Shown one piece after another: positions 27,391 through 39,022 of a stretch of DNA of 64,000 nt (positions are counted from its first letter, which is position 1; every line of letters begins with the position of its first letter). Origin of the DNA: Rhodococcus marinonascens NBRC 14363. GTDB taxonomy: Bacteria; Actinomycetota; Actinomycetes; Mycobacteriales; Mycobacteriaceae. Location of the stretch: positions 1 through 64,000 of the forward strand of contig NZ_BCXB01000015.1 of the NCBI RefSeq assembly GCF_001894885.1, given 5' to 3'. The notes beneath the pieces were generated by a model. That model had not been told where the DNA came from and ran no database searches. It worked only from the letters and a program-made list of their open reading frames with translations. The translations under genes and the position numbers were made by a program.

Positions 27391-27813
27391 ATGTCGGAGT
27401 ACGCGCAGTTGCTGCGTGGGGCTGAGCTTCGCGTGACCCGTCCGCGGGTCGCGGTGCTGGAGGCGGTGCATACGCGTCCGCATGCCGACACGGAGACGAT
27501 TTTCGGAGAGGTGCGCACGGTTCTGGAGGGTGTGTCCCGGCAGACCGTGTATGACGTGCTTCATGCCGTGACGGCCGCGGGGTTGGTGCGGCGGATCCAG
27601 CCGTCCGGCTCCGTTGCTCGTTACGAGTCGCGGGTCGGAGACAATCACCACCACGTCATATGCCGGTCCTGTGGGGTCATTGCGGACGTCGACTGTGCCG
27701 TCGGCGAGGCGCCCTGTTTGACCGCGTCCTACGACAGCGGTTTCCTCATAGAGGAGGCCGAAGTCATCTACTGGGGTATGTGCCCCGACTGCGCGAGGTC
27801 ACCCACGCGGTAG
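27391..27813 (+). CDS. furA: FurA-type peroxide/iron-responsive repressor
   Basis: This Fur-family regulator has 140 residues. The DNA-binding part is LRVTRPRVAVLEAVHTRPHAD through SRQTVYDVLHAVTAAGLVRR. The C-terminal metal domain has DNHHHVICRSCG and CPDC, giving the two CxxC pairs. The sequence reads like mycobacterial FurA throughout. It represses itself and katG and is inactivated by peroxide. ATG 27391 follows GGAGG at 27376-27380; GTG 27382 is an alternative that would mirror the mycobacterial start. katG follows 65 bases later in the same operon. Confidence 0.93.
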   Translation: MSEYAQLLRGAELRVTRPRVAVLEAVHTRPHADTETIFGEVRTVLEGVSRQTVYDVLHAVTAAGLVRRIQPSGSVARYESRVGDNHHHVICRSCGVIADVDCAVGEAPCLTASYDSGFLIEEAEVIYWGMCPDCARSPTR

Positions 27814-27842
27814 CCACACCAATGAGGCAGTCGCACCAATGA

Positions 27843-30104
<2,262 letters not shown>

Positions 30105-30117
30105 CCGTGATCTGACC

Positions 30118-30152
30118 CCGCACCCGGCGAGTTGATATTTCGCCGGGTGCGG
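30118..30152. terminator. Bidirectional terminator between katG and prrB-like gene
   Basis: A 12-bp stem (ccgcacccggcg with cgccgggtgcgg) and an 11-nt loop lie 14 bases after the katG stop and 20 bases from the converging kinase gene stop. The stem is perfect and the loop is T-rich. Confidence 0.75.
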
Positions 30153-30172
30153 AGGTCACTCGCAACAATGCG

Positions 30173-31450
30173 TCACCGTTGCACGGTCGCCGGCAGATCG
30201 AGTCGCAGCCGTGTACCGCCGAGTGGGCTGTCTGTCAGTTGGGCGGTGCCCCCGTGGAGCGATGCCTGCTGCGCGATGAGCGCGAGGCCGAGCCCGGATC
30301 CGTCTGGGTGAGCGGACGATCCTCGCGCGAATCGTTCGAACAGCGTCGCTCTCTCGTGCTCGGGAATGCCGATCCCGTTGTCGTCCACCGTAATCGTGCT
30401 GCCTTCGACACCGTTCCCAGCGACTGTGATCACGACCCGATCTGCGCGCCCGTGCCTGACCGCGTTCGTGATCGCGTTCTCGAGCACCAGGCGAAGCCCC
30501 GACGGCAGCCCGCGCATCGTCAGCGACTTCGGCGCTGACAATTCGATGGCCACGTCGGGCAGCCGCCGGGTCGCTTCCTGTATGCAGCGGTCGGCGAGTT
30601 CCACGAGGTCGAATTCTTCGTGATCGGAGGCTTGGAACAGTTCTCCTACGGCCAGGCTCTCGAGATCGGTGAGGGTCACCTCTATCTGCCGTTCCGTTGC
30701 ACGGAGTTCGCCTAGTATCTCGGTACGTTGCTCGTCCGTGAGACGCATCGTTGCGAGGACTTCGAGGTCGGTGCGTATCGAGGTGAGGGGCGTGCGCAAC
30801 TCGTGAGCCGACACTGCGGCGAAGTCGCGAGCCGCACCGAGTGCCTCTTGGGTTCGACTCTGGGCCTTACCTATTCGTTGGAGCATGAGTCGTATGGCAT
30901 CGGCTAGTTCCTCCGCCTCGCGGGCCCCCCGGATATCCGGTAGCGCCGCAAGCGGCGCGTCGCCGACGTTGTGCGTGGCGGTGGCGAGGAGCTCGAGAGG
31001 TCGCACTGCCCGGCCGGCGAGTAGCCAGCCCAGACCGGCTGCCACGGCGATGGCCGCAAGCGAGATTCCCGCCACCTGCCACTGCCGTTCGCGAATTGCG
31101 CGACTGAGGGTGTCCGTAGGAACCGAGATCTCAACGTAAGTGCCATTGACGCCCGTGATGGGAACTTCTCGCAAGCGCACGTCTCTGCCGTCGACGACCT
31201 CCTTCCGCACCGAATCGTATGAGAGCGGTTCGTCCGGCGTGCCTGGTTCCACGAGGGTGAAATGCTGGGTCACCTCGGTGGGGGCGCTCAGCGACACCGA
31301 GTCGAGGGTGTTATCGAGTTGCTCGGACCCGTTGACTCGTAGGAAGACAGCGAATACAACACCGATCGCGGCGATGACGATGGTGGCGGCCAGCGCGGAG
31401 ACCACTGCGACGCGGGCACGTAGCGACAGCGAGCGGCGGCGCGTGCTCAC
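30173..31450 (-). CDS. prrB: Sensor histidine kinase, PrrB-like
   Basis: The protein has two transmembrane helices (about 15-37 and 127-146) around a short extracytoplasmic domain, then a HAMP linker. The dimerisation box has phospho-acceptor His216 ([11 protein letters not shown]), and the ATPase domain has [25 protein letters not shown] and GSGLGLALI. It pairs with the PrrA-like regulator upstream, and the GTG start overlaps that gene's stop (GTGA). The order and sequence match mycobacterial PrrAB, a global regulator of respiration and stress. Confidence 0.88.
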   Translation of the reverse strand: MSTRRRSLSLRARVAVVSALAATIVIAAIGVVFAVFLRVNGSEQLDNTLDSVSLSAPTEVTQHFTLVEPGTPDEPLSYDSVRKEVVDGRDVRLREVPITGVNGTYVEISVPTDTLSRAIRERQWQVAGISLAAIAVAAGLGWLLAGRAVRPLELLATATHNVGDAPLAALPDIRGAREAEELADAIRLMLQRIGKAQSRTQEALGAARDFAAVSAHELRTPLTSIRTDLEVLATMRLTDEQRTEILGELRATERQIEVTLTDLESLAVGELFQASDHEEFDLVELADRCIQEATRRLPDVAIELSAPKSLTMRGLPSGLRLVLENAITNAVRHGRADRVVITVAGNGVEGSTITVDDNGIGIPEHERATLFERFARGSSAHPDGSGLGLALIAQQASLHGGTAQLTDSPLGGTRLRLDLPATVQR

Positions 31451-32163
31451 GGCTGCTCCCGCAACACGAACCCGACGCCGCGAACGGTGTGCAGCACCCG
31501 GGGCATCCCACCGGCCTCCAGCTTCTTTCGTAGATAGGTCACGAAGACGTCGACGACATTGGTGTCGGCGTCGAAGTCGTAACCCCACACCAGTTCCAGC
31601 AGTTGGACCCGGCTGAGCACGATCCGGGCGTTCTCCGCGAGAACCGCCAACAGGTCGAACTCCCGTTTGGTGAGTTCGACGCGTTCGCCGCCGACGTGGA
31701 CGCGACGTCCCGGAAGGTCGACCTCGAGCGCACCGACCGTGACCGTTCCCGCCGGCGCGGAAACGCGGGGTGCCCGGCGCAACAGCGCACGGAGTCGAGC
31801 GGCCAGCTCGCCGAGTTCGAACGGTTTGGTGAGGTAGTCGTCGGCACCGGCCTCGAGTCCCGCGATCCTGTCACCGACGGTGCTGCGTGCGCTGAGCACG
31901 CAGACCGGAACGTCGTTGCCCATCGCCCGCAGCGCGGTGACCACACCGACGCCGTCGAGCACCGGCATGTTCACATCCAGCACGATTGCGTCCGGCCGGG
32001 ACTCGGTGACAGCTCGGAGTGCGGAGGCTCCGTCGTCGGCGGTCTCGAGTTCGAAACCGGACAGTCGGAGCCCCCGCGTCAGAGAAGACAAGACCTTGGG
32101 GTCGTCGTCGACGAGCAGGATGCGGGCACTATCAGTCATTCGATCCATCATGCCTGCATCCAC
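31447..32163 (-). CDS. prrA: OmpR-family response regulator, PrrA-like
   Basis: The receiver domain has LLVDDDPKV, phospho-acceptor Asp63 ([12 protein letters not shown]) and a conserved Lys in [11 protein letters not shown]. The winged-helix DNA-binding part reads [35 protein letters not shown] and [12 protein letters not shown]. It resembles mycobacterial PrrA closely along its length. ATG 32163 is used; ATG 32148 and 32139 are also possible. The start lies six bases after the stop of a small secreted protein gene, so all three may share a transcript. Confidence 0.9.
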   Translation of the reverse strand: MDAGMMDRMTDSARILLVDDDPKVLSSLTRGLRLSGFELETADDGASALRAVTESRPDAIVLDVNMPVLDGVGVVTALRAMGNDVPVCVLSARSTVGDRIAGLEAGADDYLTKPFELGELAARLRALLRRAPRVSAPAGTVTVGALEVDLPGRRVHVGGERVELTKREFDLLAVLAENARIVLSRVQLLELVWGYDFDADTNVVDVFVTYLRKKLEAGGMPRVLHTVRGVGFVLREQP

Positions 32164-32169
32164 GGGCCG

Positions 32170-32589
32170 CTAGCAGGGGACGAGGGTGTAGGGGATCTCC
32201 GAGTCGGAGGAGATGATCGTGTAGGGCGTCCCCGGGTCGGAGGGGAGGGCTGTGTAGGGCAAGACGGTGCCGGCCTCACCGATCTCGGGGTACGTCCCGT
32301 AGTGCTCGGTTACGGCCCAGTCTTCGTACTCGGCTACAACCACGTCATCCCGGTCGATCTTCATGACAGTGCCGTCGCCCGGGGAGAGCTCCTTCTCCCA
32401 GAACTGGCAGCCTTCGGCGCCGTCGATCACTCTCGCGTGGGCAGGAGGGCCGATCGCCGTGGGGGAGCTGCTACCGATCGGATTCTGGGCCCAGGCGACG
32501 CCGGGAACCGCGATCGTGGCCGCACCGAGGCAGGCTGCGGCGATGGCGGTCCGGCGTCGGGCCGTGTTGCTGAAACTGGCAATTCTCAT
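32170..32589 (-). CDS. Small secreted protein upstream of prrAB
   Basis: The 139-residue protein has a clear signal peptide (basic start, then AIAAACLGAATIAVPGVAWA, cut near AQN). The mature part is acidic, contains two Cys (GCQFWEKE and the final residue) and ends in three similar short units: LPYTALPSDPGT, PYTIISSDSEI and PYTLVPC. No domain is recognised. The start is ATG 32589 behind GAGGAG. Its position directly before the two-component genes suggests common transcription or a part in signalling; that is inference. Confidence 0.7.
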   Translation of the reverse strand: MRIASFSNTARRRTAIAAACLGAATIAVPGVAWAQNPIGSSSPTAIGPPAHARVIDGAEGCQFWEKELSPGDGTVMKIDRDDVVVAEYEDWAVTEHYGTYPEIGEAGTVLPYTALPSDPGTPYTIISSDSEIPYTLVPC

Positions 32590-33108
32590 GGGTGAACTCC
32601 TCGTTCGTGTGGGCCTCCGTGGCTTCCACACCCAAGAAGTTATGTGCCCAAAACTGCGGTCCCATTGGTGGATTCTTAGAGATCGATGAGAATTGCGGTG
32701 ACCCGTACAGGCGTGCTGGTGCCTTGATCCGCAACACCTTCCGCTACGCGTCATGCAGGTGCGGGGACGAGATGAGCCGGGATCCGCGGCCTGTCTACTG
32801 GTCTCTCAGTTGCAGGATTTTTGACGCTCGGAACGACGTCGACTGTGTCGGGTGGTCGCCTGCGGGATCGACATCGTCGGCGTGGCCGAGAGGTCTGTCG
32901 CCGTTGCGAGCCGCGGATCTGCGCCTGGCGAGTGCGGCATGCTAGGGGCCCGATCGGGGGACATCGCGTTGGTCCGTTAGGAGGCACGTTTGGGGGACAT
33001 ACGCGGGCCTGGTTCGCCGCGATGATTGTGTTCAGTTCTGGGGTCGGTACCTCCTGAGGATTGGTGCTACCAGAACTTTCTTGTTGTTTGCGAGTACGGA
33101 GTTCTCAG
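32590..33108. other. Intergenic region, divergent
   Basis: The 520 bases separate the minus-strand secreted-protein operon from the plus-strand giant gene and should contain both promoters. Open frames are short, lack ribosome sites and disagree with local codon bias. Nothing further is recognised. Confidence 0.5.
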
Positions 33109-36100
33109 ATGTTTCTGCGTTCACGAATCGTTGCCGGGGTAAGCACGATTGCCGTTGGGGTGGTGGCTGCCGTTGGGGTGGTGGCTGCCGGTGGTGGTCT
33201 CGCCCCGGTGGCCGGTCTCCGCGGGCACCGTTCGGTGCGCGCGGGTGACGACCAGATCCAGTTGGCGGGGCTGGCGATGGCTGGTGACAATGATTATCTG
33301 GTGTTGGCCGAGTTGAACACGAACTACGAGTTCGTGGGTCAGGATAGCAACTTAGCCAGCCTTTACGCCAGTAACCCCGACGCGGCGCAATTGTTTTTGG
33401 ATTTGGCTGAGATGTCCGGTGCCGACCCGGGCATGGCAGGTGCTGTGCAAATGCAGATCAATGAGGCACCGAGCGACGGGGTGATAAAGACCGAGCCCGG
33501 TGGGAAGCAGTCCTTTCCCAGTGGTCCGCGCCCAGCGCACCCAGACGGTGCCCCCTCCATGGAGCAGATGCAAACCGACTATAAAGCCTTTATGGATGCC
33601 GGCGGGCAGGCTCGGGTGGCCGTGGAATCCGACACCTTCGCCGGTCCCCCGTTGAAGCTCAATACCCATGTGTATGCCAGTGCGACTCCGCTGGCGACTC
33701 TTCAGCCGTACGTGCCCGTGTTGAAGCCCGGTGTTTCCGATGACGTGATAAACAATTTCACCGGGAATACCCCGGGGCAGGAGAGTCCGTATAGCGATGA
33801 GGTTCACGGCAACGATCCGCTGGTGGATTCGTATGGGAATTCTCTGGGGAAGCTGGAGGATTCCGATAATGAGGCGCACCCTGAGAGGTTCCGCGATGCC
33901 TGGGTCGACGACGAGGGCAAAGACGTCTCCAATTCGTATGGCATCGAGCTGAACAATATCGGCAGGGATCTGTATTCGGCGCTGACCCGGTCGGTAGATG
34001 TGGGCAGCTTCGACGACAACCACGCGTTCGCGTTGGGCATGTTGAATGCGGTCACCCGTGCGGCTTTCGGGGTAACCGCCGACGGGACGGCGGAGTCGTC
34101 GGCGGTTACCGGGGAACAACACGATCAGGCCTCCACGGCGGGGGTGTTGAACACCGACGAGATAACGCAGGTGTTCGGCACACCGGACAGTAACTGGGCG
34201 TCGTTGACTGTGGAGGAGGCCAGGAAGCTAGCCGGTGATGATGCGGTACTGCTGAGTGAACCGCAGACCGTTGTTGCTCGCCAGGCGGTCACCGATTTCA
34301 GCAGATCGGCGTTCGGGTATGACACCCTCTATCACCAAACGGTGGTGGACTTGGGTCCCGTGGGAGTCGGGGGGGTGATGCACCCTCCGCAGCTCGGTGC
34401 CTTAGCGGCCCGGATGTTGGTGGCCAGCGGTGTGATGACCGCCGAGTACACCTCGATGATGCAGGCACACCAGGGTCAACCGTTCACCGATGCACAGATG
34501 ACACAGGTGGGCGGGCTTGTCGATGGTCAGGATGCACCGCTGTCCCAAGCACAAGCGGCCCTGACGATCCCCGGCGACGACACCCTCAGCGACGAACAGG
34601 CCGGTGCGATCCGAGCCGCGAGGACCCGCAGCGCCTATGTCGCCGCGGTCGAGAACCTCGGCCCTGCTGAACAATCCATACTCATCAGAAACATCACCAC
34701 TAAAGGAGGCCCGCGACCACAGGTTCCGCTGGCTGCTGCGCTGGCCGACCCCTATGAGGTCACCAACGCGATGAACACCCTCGGTGCCCTGGAAACGGCA
34801 GGGGCCGCACCCGAGGGCATCACCGACAAGCTCACCGCCGGGCTGAACGACCCCGACTACGTCATCTCCGGGGTCAACGCGCTACACACACTGGAAGAGG
34901 CGATCAGCGACCTAGGCGGTGAGGACCCGATCGGCGCGGCGACCGACAACCCGGAGGCGTTCAATGACGCGATCGCCGAGATCGGGTCCATGCAACCAAC
35001 GCGTGATCCCGCGTTGGCACCGGATCAGCAAATCACCGCCGACGGGGACGGTCTGGCCGCTACCGCGCGCGAGAGCCTGCGCGCTGCGCAGGAGGGCGGC
35101 ATCCTGCAGACCGCCCCGGACCGTGTGCTCGATGACTCCGACGGGTTCAACGACGCGATCGGCGCGGTCGCCACGATGGAAAACACCGGCGACAATCCCC
35201 CGGGCACCTACGCCTGGCTCGCTTCCAAGCTAGGTGACCCGGACCGTGTCAACGAGGCCCTGAGCGCGGTCGGCGTCCTCGAAGACGCCGGCGCCGGCCC
35301 TATTCGGATCCAAAACCTTTCCACCGGCGCGCAGGACGGCTTCACCGCGATCGCCGCGATCGATCCGCTGCCCGGGCCCATCGCCCGATTCCATACATGG
35401 CAGGCACTGGTCACCGCCAACGACGCGCAGAACATCATGTTCACCCTCAACGACGGCCAGCTGACCAGCGACGCGGAGATGGACCAGGTTTTCTCCGGGC
35501 TCAGCGAGCAGGAGGCCGCCGCGCAACACCCCGATGATGAGGTGTTCACCGACGCGCAGGCCCACGACCTAGGACAACAGGTCACCGACCAGCTGGCCCG
35601 CCGCCCGGAAAGCGATTTCGCAACCTCCGAGATCAATTTCTACGCCGCCCGAGAACTCCAGGTGATCTCCCATGCACTCGATGACCAGCCCCTCACCCCC
35701 GTGTGGCTGGCCCAGATCGAGGGCACCACCGATAGCGACTGGCTGCCCATGCCAGACGATGACGTCGTCGCCACATTCGGTGTCGAGCGCTCGGAGCTGC
35801 TGTCCGAGGACAAGGTCGCCGCCGCCGAGCAGGCTCGCAGTGATTACATCGCGTCCTACTACGCTGTCGGCGGCCCCTTCGCCTACGACAACTTCGACGG
35901 AGATCCAGATGCTTTCCACGATGCCCTCGAGCCGATTTTCGATGCCCACGATCTCCTGGCCACCGGAGACACCATCATCAATGACGAACTGATCACCGCA
36001 TCCGCCCTTCTCGGCCGGTTGACACCGACCGCGCTGGCCCAGATTTTCTGGGGTTTCAGCCCCGAGGAGGCCACGCAACGCTTCGGCGAGGACGGGGTAC

Positions 36101-37779
36101 TCACCGAGGACCAGGTCACCCAAGCCCAAGGTGAAGGCGACGTCGCTGTCGACCCCGACACCATCACCATCGACCCCGACGCCATGCACCTAGTACACAG
36201 CGCCTCGGCAGCCCTCGCCGGTGCCGCGTTCGGTCGCATCGGGCTCGCCCAGATCTTCTGGGGTCTTTTCGCCCCAGACGCCGACGTGGCCTTCGGTGAG
36301 GACGACGAAGCCGGTGCAGATGCCGAGCATCCCTTCGGTGACAACGCCGAACTCACCGATCCCCAACTCACCCAAACCCAAAACGCAGTCGCCGACGAAG
36401 CCCTGAACATGGTCTCTGCCGCCGGAAACGGAGACAGCAGCGGGGATAGCTTCGATACCACGGACATAATAATTGTCTCGGTTGGTGGCGTCTTCGCAAT
36501 AGTTGGGGGTCTTCTCAGAGCACGGATAGCGGGGTGCTGCAGAACCGAGGAGGGCTCTGAAACCGAGGAGGGCGGAGGTTTTTTGACAGATTCAGAACTT
36601 GCACCACTCGAAGACGTACTCGATAGGATTTCCCGTAGCAACGATCCCGCAGGACTCGCGGAGCTGGGCCAGGAGCTCAATGATCTCATCGATCCACTCC
36701 AAGCAGCCCAAGGTGACGCGCTTGTAGAACTTATAGGACAATTAGTGGATGCGGACGATGACCTCATCGACGTTGCAAGGTCCGAGATTGCCTTGCGCAG
36801 TATGTTTGACGCGGGATTGCGGGATCTTAGATTTGTGTTGGAAGGCGATCCCAGTGCCGGGCAGGCCGCGGCCGCCGCGTTCCAGCAGGATCTTGATCTG
36901 GCTCGTCTCAATGTGACCGACCTTCAGCTATCCCAATATTTTCGGGGTATCGCTGGACTCAGAAATCCGGCAGCCCCACCCCCAGGCTTTGGCGAGAACC
37001 TTGTGATAGATGTAGCGGAGGGAGGACCCAGTGAACTTCAGGTTGCCCTGGATGCGGTCAGAAAATTAAAGGTTATCACGGACCGCTTTCCTGACGAAGC
37101 CCAAGTTTACAAGGATGCTGTGCGGTCTTATGAAGACTTCCTAGAAGACGTGCTAGGTCGTCAGGGTTTTATTTTTGACGGGAATCTAGAAGATTCGACA
37201 TTTCGCGACGCGTACGCGCAGTTTCAACGCGTGTACCGGAACGATCCGCCCGCTTTGTCGGACGAGGAGAAAAGTGATGTTCCCGAGTTGTCACGCGAGG
37301 ATGCTTACGAGGAAGCCCTTGACGAAGGCACGGACCGTATGCGGCAGGAACTTGCCGATTCCGATGCGGATCCCGAGCTCAGGGGCGTGGACTTCCTCGA
37401 AGATTCCGAATTCTTGCCTCCCGAAGCCCGACCAGCAGTCCGGGCTCTTCGGACCCAGCTCGACGCCGACCCCGATGGTGTAGACGGCGCAGTGGACGCG
37501 TTCAGGAATGCATCCACTGACCTTGATTCCGTTGAACCCGGAATTGATGATCTGCCCGTTAGCGCGCCGAACGTCAACGATGCCGCACTTGCGGATGCGG
37601 ATCTCCTCGACCAAGGTGGCGTCATCGTCGATGAGGCTGCTGTTGAATCCGGGGATGCTGTTGACATTGTGAGCATTGAGGAACAGATTGAACAGGGGAT
37701 CGCCGCACTTGCGGACGCTCTTACAACCGAAAGCTTTGCGGAAATCATCGCGATTATTGAGGGCCTGCTTGTTGAGTGA
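33109..37779 (+). CDS. Very large exported repeat protein of unknown function
   Basis: The 1556-residue protein starts at ATG 33109 with a hydrophobic segment (residues 10-28, signal peptide or anchor). Residues 540-730 hold about three units of a roughly 50-residue helical repeat with LGALETAGAAP or VGVLEDAGAGP cores. Residues 340-1090 contain scattered units ending in an acidic turn then TDAQ, TEDQ, SDEQ or TDPQ, several following LAQIFWG. A second hydrophobic segment (DIIIVSVGGVFAIVGGLL, residues 1118-1135) is followed by a soluble 415-residue acidic tail whose DNA is less GC-rich. No family is recognised. Possible surface or envelope-spanning scaffold; the toxin or defence idea is unsupported. 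The gene stands alone. Confidence 0.7.
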   Translation: MFLRSRIVAGVSTIAVGVVAAVGVVAAGGGLAPVAGLRGHRSVRAGDDQIQLAGLAMAGDNDYLVLAELNTNYEFVGQDSNLASLYASNPDAAQLFLDLAEMSGADPGMAGAVQMQINEAPSDGVIKTEPGGKQSFPSGPRPAHPDGAPSMEQMQTDYKAFMDAGGQARVAVESDTFAGPPLKLNTHVYASATPLATLQPYVPVLKPGVSDDVINNFTGNTPGQESPYSDEVHGNDPLVDSYGNSLGKLEDSDNEAHPERFRDAWVDDEGKDVSNSYGIELNNIGRDLYSALTRSVDVGSFDDNHAFALGMLNAVTRAAFGVTADGTAESSAVTGEQHDQASTAGVLNTDEITQVFGTPDSNWASLTVEEARKLAGDDAVLLSEPQTVVARQAVTDFSRSAFGYDTLYHQTVVDLGPVGVGGVMHPPQLGALAARMLVASGVMTAEYTSMMQAHQGQPFTDAQMTQVGGLVDGQDAPLSQAQAALTIPGDDTLSDEQAGAIRAARTRSAYVAAVENLGPAEQSILIRNITTKGGPRPQVPLAAALADPYEVTNAMNTLGALETAGAAPEGITDKLTAGLNDPDYVISGVNALHTLEEAISDLGGEDPIGAATDNPEAFNDAIAEIGSMQPTRDPALAPDQQITADGDGLAATARESLRAAQEGGILQTAPDRVLDDSDGFNDAIGAVATMENTGDNPPGTYAWLASKLGDPDRVNEALSAVGVLEDAGAGPIRIQNLSTGAQDGFTAIAAIDPLPGPIARFHTWQALVTANDAQNIMFTLNDGQLTSDAEMDQVFSGLSEQEAAAQHPDDEVFTDAQAHDLGQQVTDQLARRPESDFATSEINFYAARELQVISHALDDQPLTPVWLAQIEGTTDSDWLPMPDDDVVATFGVERSELLSEDKVAAAEQARSDYIASYYAVGGPFAYDNFDGDPDAFHDALEPIFDAHDLLATGDTIINDELITASALLGRLTPTALAQIFWGFSPEEATQRFGEDGVLTEDQVTQAQGEGDVAVDPDTITIDPDAMHLVHSASAALAGAAFGRIGLAQIFWGLFAPDADVAFGEDDEAGADAEHPFGDNAELTDPQLTQTQNAVADEALNMVSAAGNGDSSGDSFDTTDIIIVSVGGVFAIVGGLLRARIAGCCRTEEGSETEEGGGFLTDSELAPLEDVLDRISRSNDPAGLAELGQELNDLIDPLQAAQGDALVELIGQLVDADDDLIDVARSEIALRSMFDAGLRDLRFVLEGDPSAGQAAAAAFQQDLDLARLNVTDLQLSQYFRGIAGLRNPAAPPPGFGENLVIDVAEGGPSELQVALDAVRKLKVITDRFPDEAQVYKDAVRSYEDFLEDVLGRQGFIFDGNLEDSTFRDAYAQFQRVYRNDPPALSDEEKSDVPELSREDAYEEALDEGTDRMRQELADSDADPELRGVDFLEDSEFLPPEARPAVRALRTQLDADPDGVDGAVDAFRNASTDLDSVEPGIDDLPVSAPNVNDAALADADLLDQGGVIVDEAAVESGDAVDIVSIEEQIEQGIAALADALTTESFAEIIAIIEGLLVE

Positions 37780-37885
37780 GCCGTGAGACTGCGCCGATCG
37801 ATGTGCTGGGTCGGCTGACTCGACCACCGGTCACCAGCCAAACAGCATAGCCTGCGGATCATGTTGAGCCGATCCCACACGAGCG

Positions 37886-37910
37886 CGCCCTCGAGTCGAG
37901 ATCGAGGGCG
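37886..37910. terminator. Hairpin between convergent genes
   Basis: A 9-bp perfect stem (cgccctcga with tcgagggcg) and a 7-nt loop lie between the giant gene (stop 37779) and the minus-strand RNase H-like gene (stop 37940). Confidence 0.6.
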
Positions 37911-37939
37911 GTTCGTACGGGCGCGCTGCTGCTCGCGAA

Positions 37940-38866
37940 TCAGGCCGCGCCGAGCAAGGGCTCGACGATCCGCTGGGCGATCGCCTGGCCGGTCTCGGTG
38001 GGGATACCGGACTCGTGGGCGCGACGCACTGCCAAGGCAAGCCGGTCAGCGGTCTCGTTCAGCAGGTGCCCGCTGTGTCCGCGAACCCACGACAGGCGGA
38101 TCTCGCGGCCACGCATCGACTCCTGGATACGGTCCACCGCTGCCTTCACCCCACCCCCTGCACACAACGGTCGCGGTGCTTGCAGCACGCCGAGGTGCTG
38201 AAGTGAGGCCCGGCTGTCGGTGAGAATGTGCAGTCGGCGATCAGGGAACCGGGCAATGGCAAGCTCGATCGCGAGCAGTTCGCCCTCGAGAATCGTTGTG
38301 ACGTTCGGGACCATCCTCTGATAGCGGACGCCGTCCTCGCTGACGCAAGCCACGCCGACTCCCCGGCGGTGCGACTTGGACGCGTCGGTGGCGACCGTCA
38401 GTTCCGGCAGCGCCGCGATCAGTTCGCGCTCGAGTTCCTCGCGTGCGGCCTCGCGCTCCTCGCGCGCGGCCTGACGTTCGCGGCTGTCGGCATCGAGGAG
38501 CTCAAGTGCCGCGCGCGTGAGATCCAAGACCGCACCGCGCGCGACCCCGACGATCGTCACCGACGGGAATGCGTCCACAACGGCGCTGATCTCCTTGCGG
38601 AGGGTGTTCTCGTTGATGTGGAGGAGGATAGGCTCCGACGCCGCGTCCGAGATCTCGAGGAGCAGTGCGAAGGCATTCAGCCCCGCGCCGTAGTGGGACG
38701 CATTGCTCGAGTCTTCGTGGACGAACAGTCGTGTCTCAACTGCGCCGTCGGCGTGCCATGCGACGACTGCGCGGGCCAGTTCGACTCGGACACTATGGTT
38801 TCGGCGAGTGTGGATCACTGCGAGCAACTGCGTCTCCTTCTGGTCGAGGTTCGAGGCATTGGACAC
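37940..38866 (-). CDS. RNase H-domain protein
   Basis: The C-terminal half is a type I RNase H fold with Asp161 (VATDASKS), Glu196 (EGELLAIELA), Asp217 (ILTDSRAS) and the His264-Asp274 segment VRGHSGHLLNETADRLA, so all four acidic positions and the His are kept. Residues 1-120 form a separate unknown domain, then a charged coiled-coil (ERQAAREEREAAREELERE). The enzyme should cut RNA in RNA-DNA hybrids. The start is uncertain: GTG 38866 is chosen over TTG 38893. It diverges from the restriction-modification operon and shares with it the intergenic palindrome at 38902-38923. Confidence 0.8.
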   Translation of the reverse strand: MSNASNLDQKETQLLAVIHTRRNHSVRVELARAVVAWHADGAVETRLFVHEDSSNASHYGAGLNAFALLLEISDAASEPILLHINENTLRKEISAVVDAFPSVTIVGVARGAVLDLTRAALELLDADSRERQAAREEREAAREELERELIAALPELTVATDASKSHRRGVGVACVSEDGVRYQRMVPNVTTILEGELLAIELAIARFPDRRLHILTDSRASLQHLGVLQAPRPLCAGGGVKAAVDRIQESMRGREIRLSWVRGHSGHLLNETADRLALAVRRAHESGIPTETGQAIAQRIVEPLLGAA

Positions 38867-38901
38867 ACTGCCTGATATCCACGACAAGAACAATGGATAA
38901 C

Positions 38902-38923
38902 GTTGATACCCCCGGTTATCAAC
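38902..38923. promoter_or_regulatory. Palindromic operator candidate 1
   Basis: The dyad gttgataccc cc ggttatcaac has one mismatch between its arms. The inner 20 bases (38903-38922) match the palindrome ahead of hsdR (50878-50897) at 14 of 20 positions with equal spacing, sharing TGATA-C and GGTTATCA. It lies about 100 bases before the fusion gene at 39023 and 36 bases from the RNase H-like start, so it could control both. Confidence 0.55.
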
Positions 38924-39022
38924 AGATCATCGAACCTGGTTCGCCTACCGATTCTTCGATCGGCTAGATTCCTCGGGCGGCCACAGATTGGGGACGTAGA
39001 CAACGAGAAGGGAGTGCGACAC

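Noticed and set aside
33109..37779. Giant protein as a polymorphic toxin with adjacent immunity gene
   Set aside because: No known toxin domain at the C-terminus, and the next gene is a convergent RNase H-like gene, not a small immunity-like gene.
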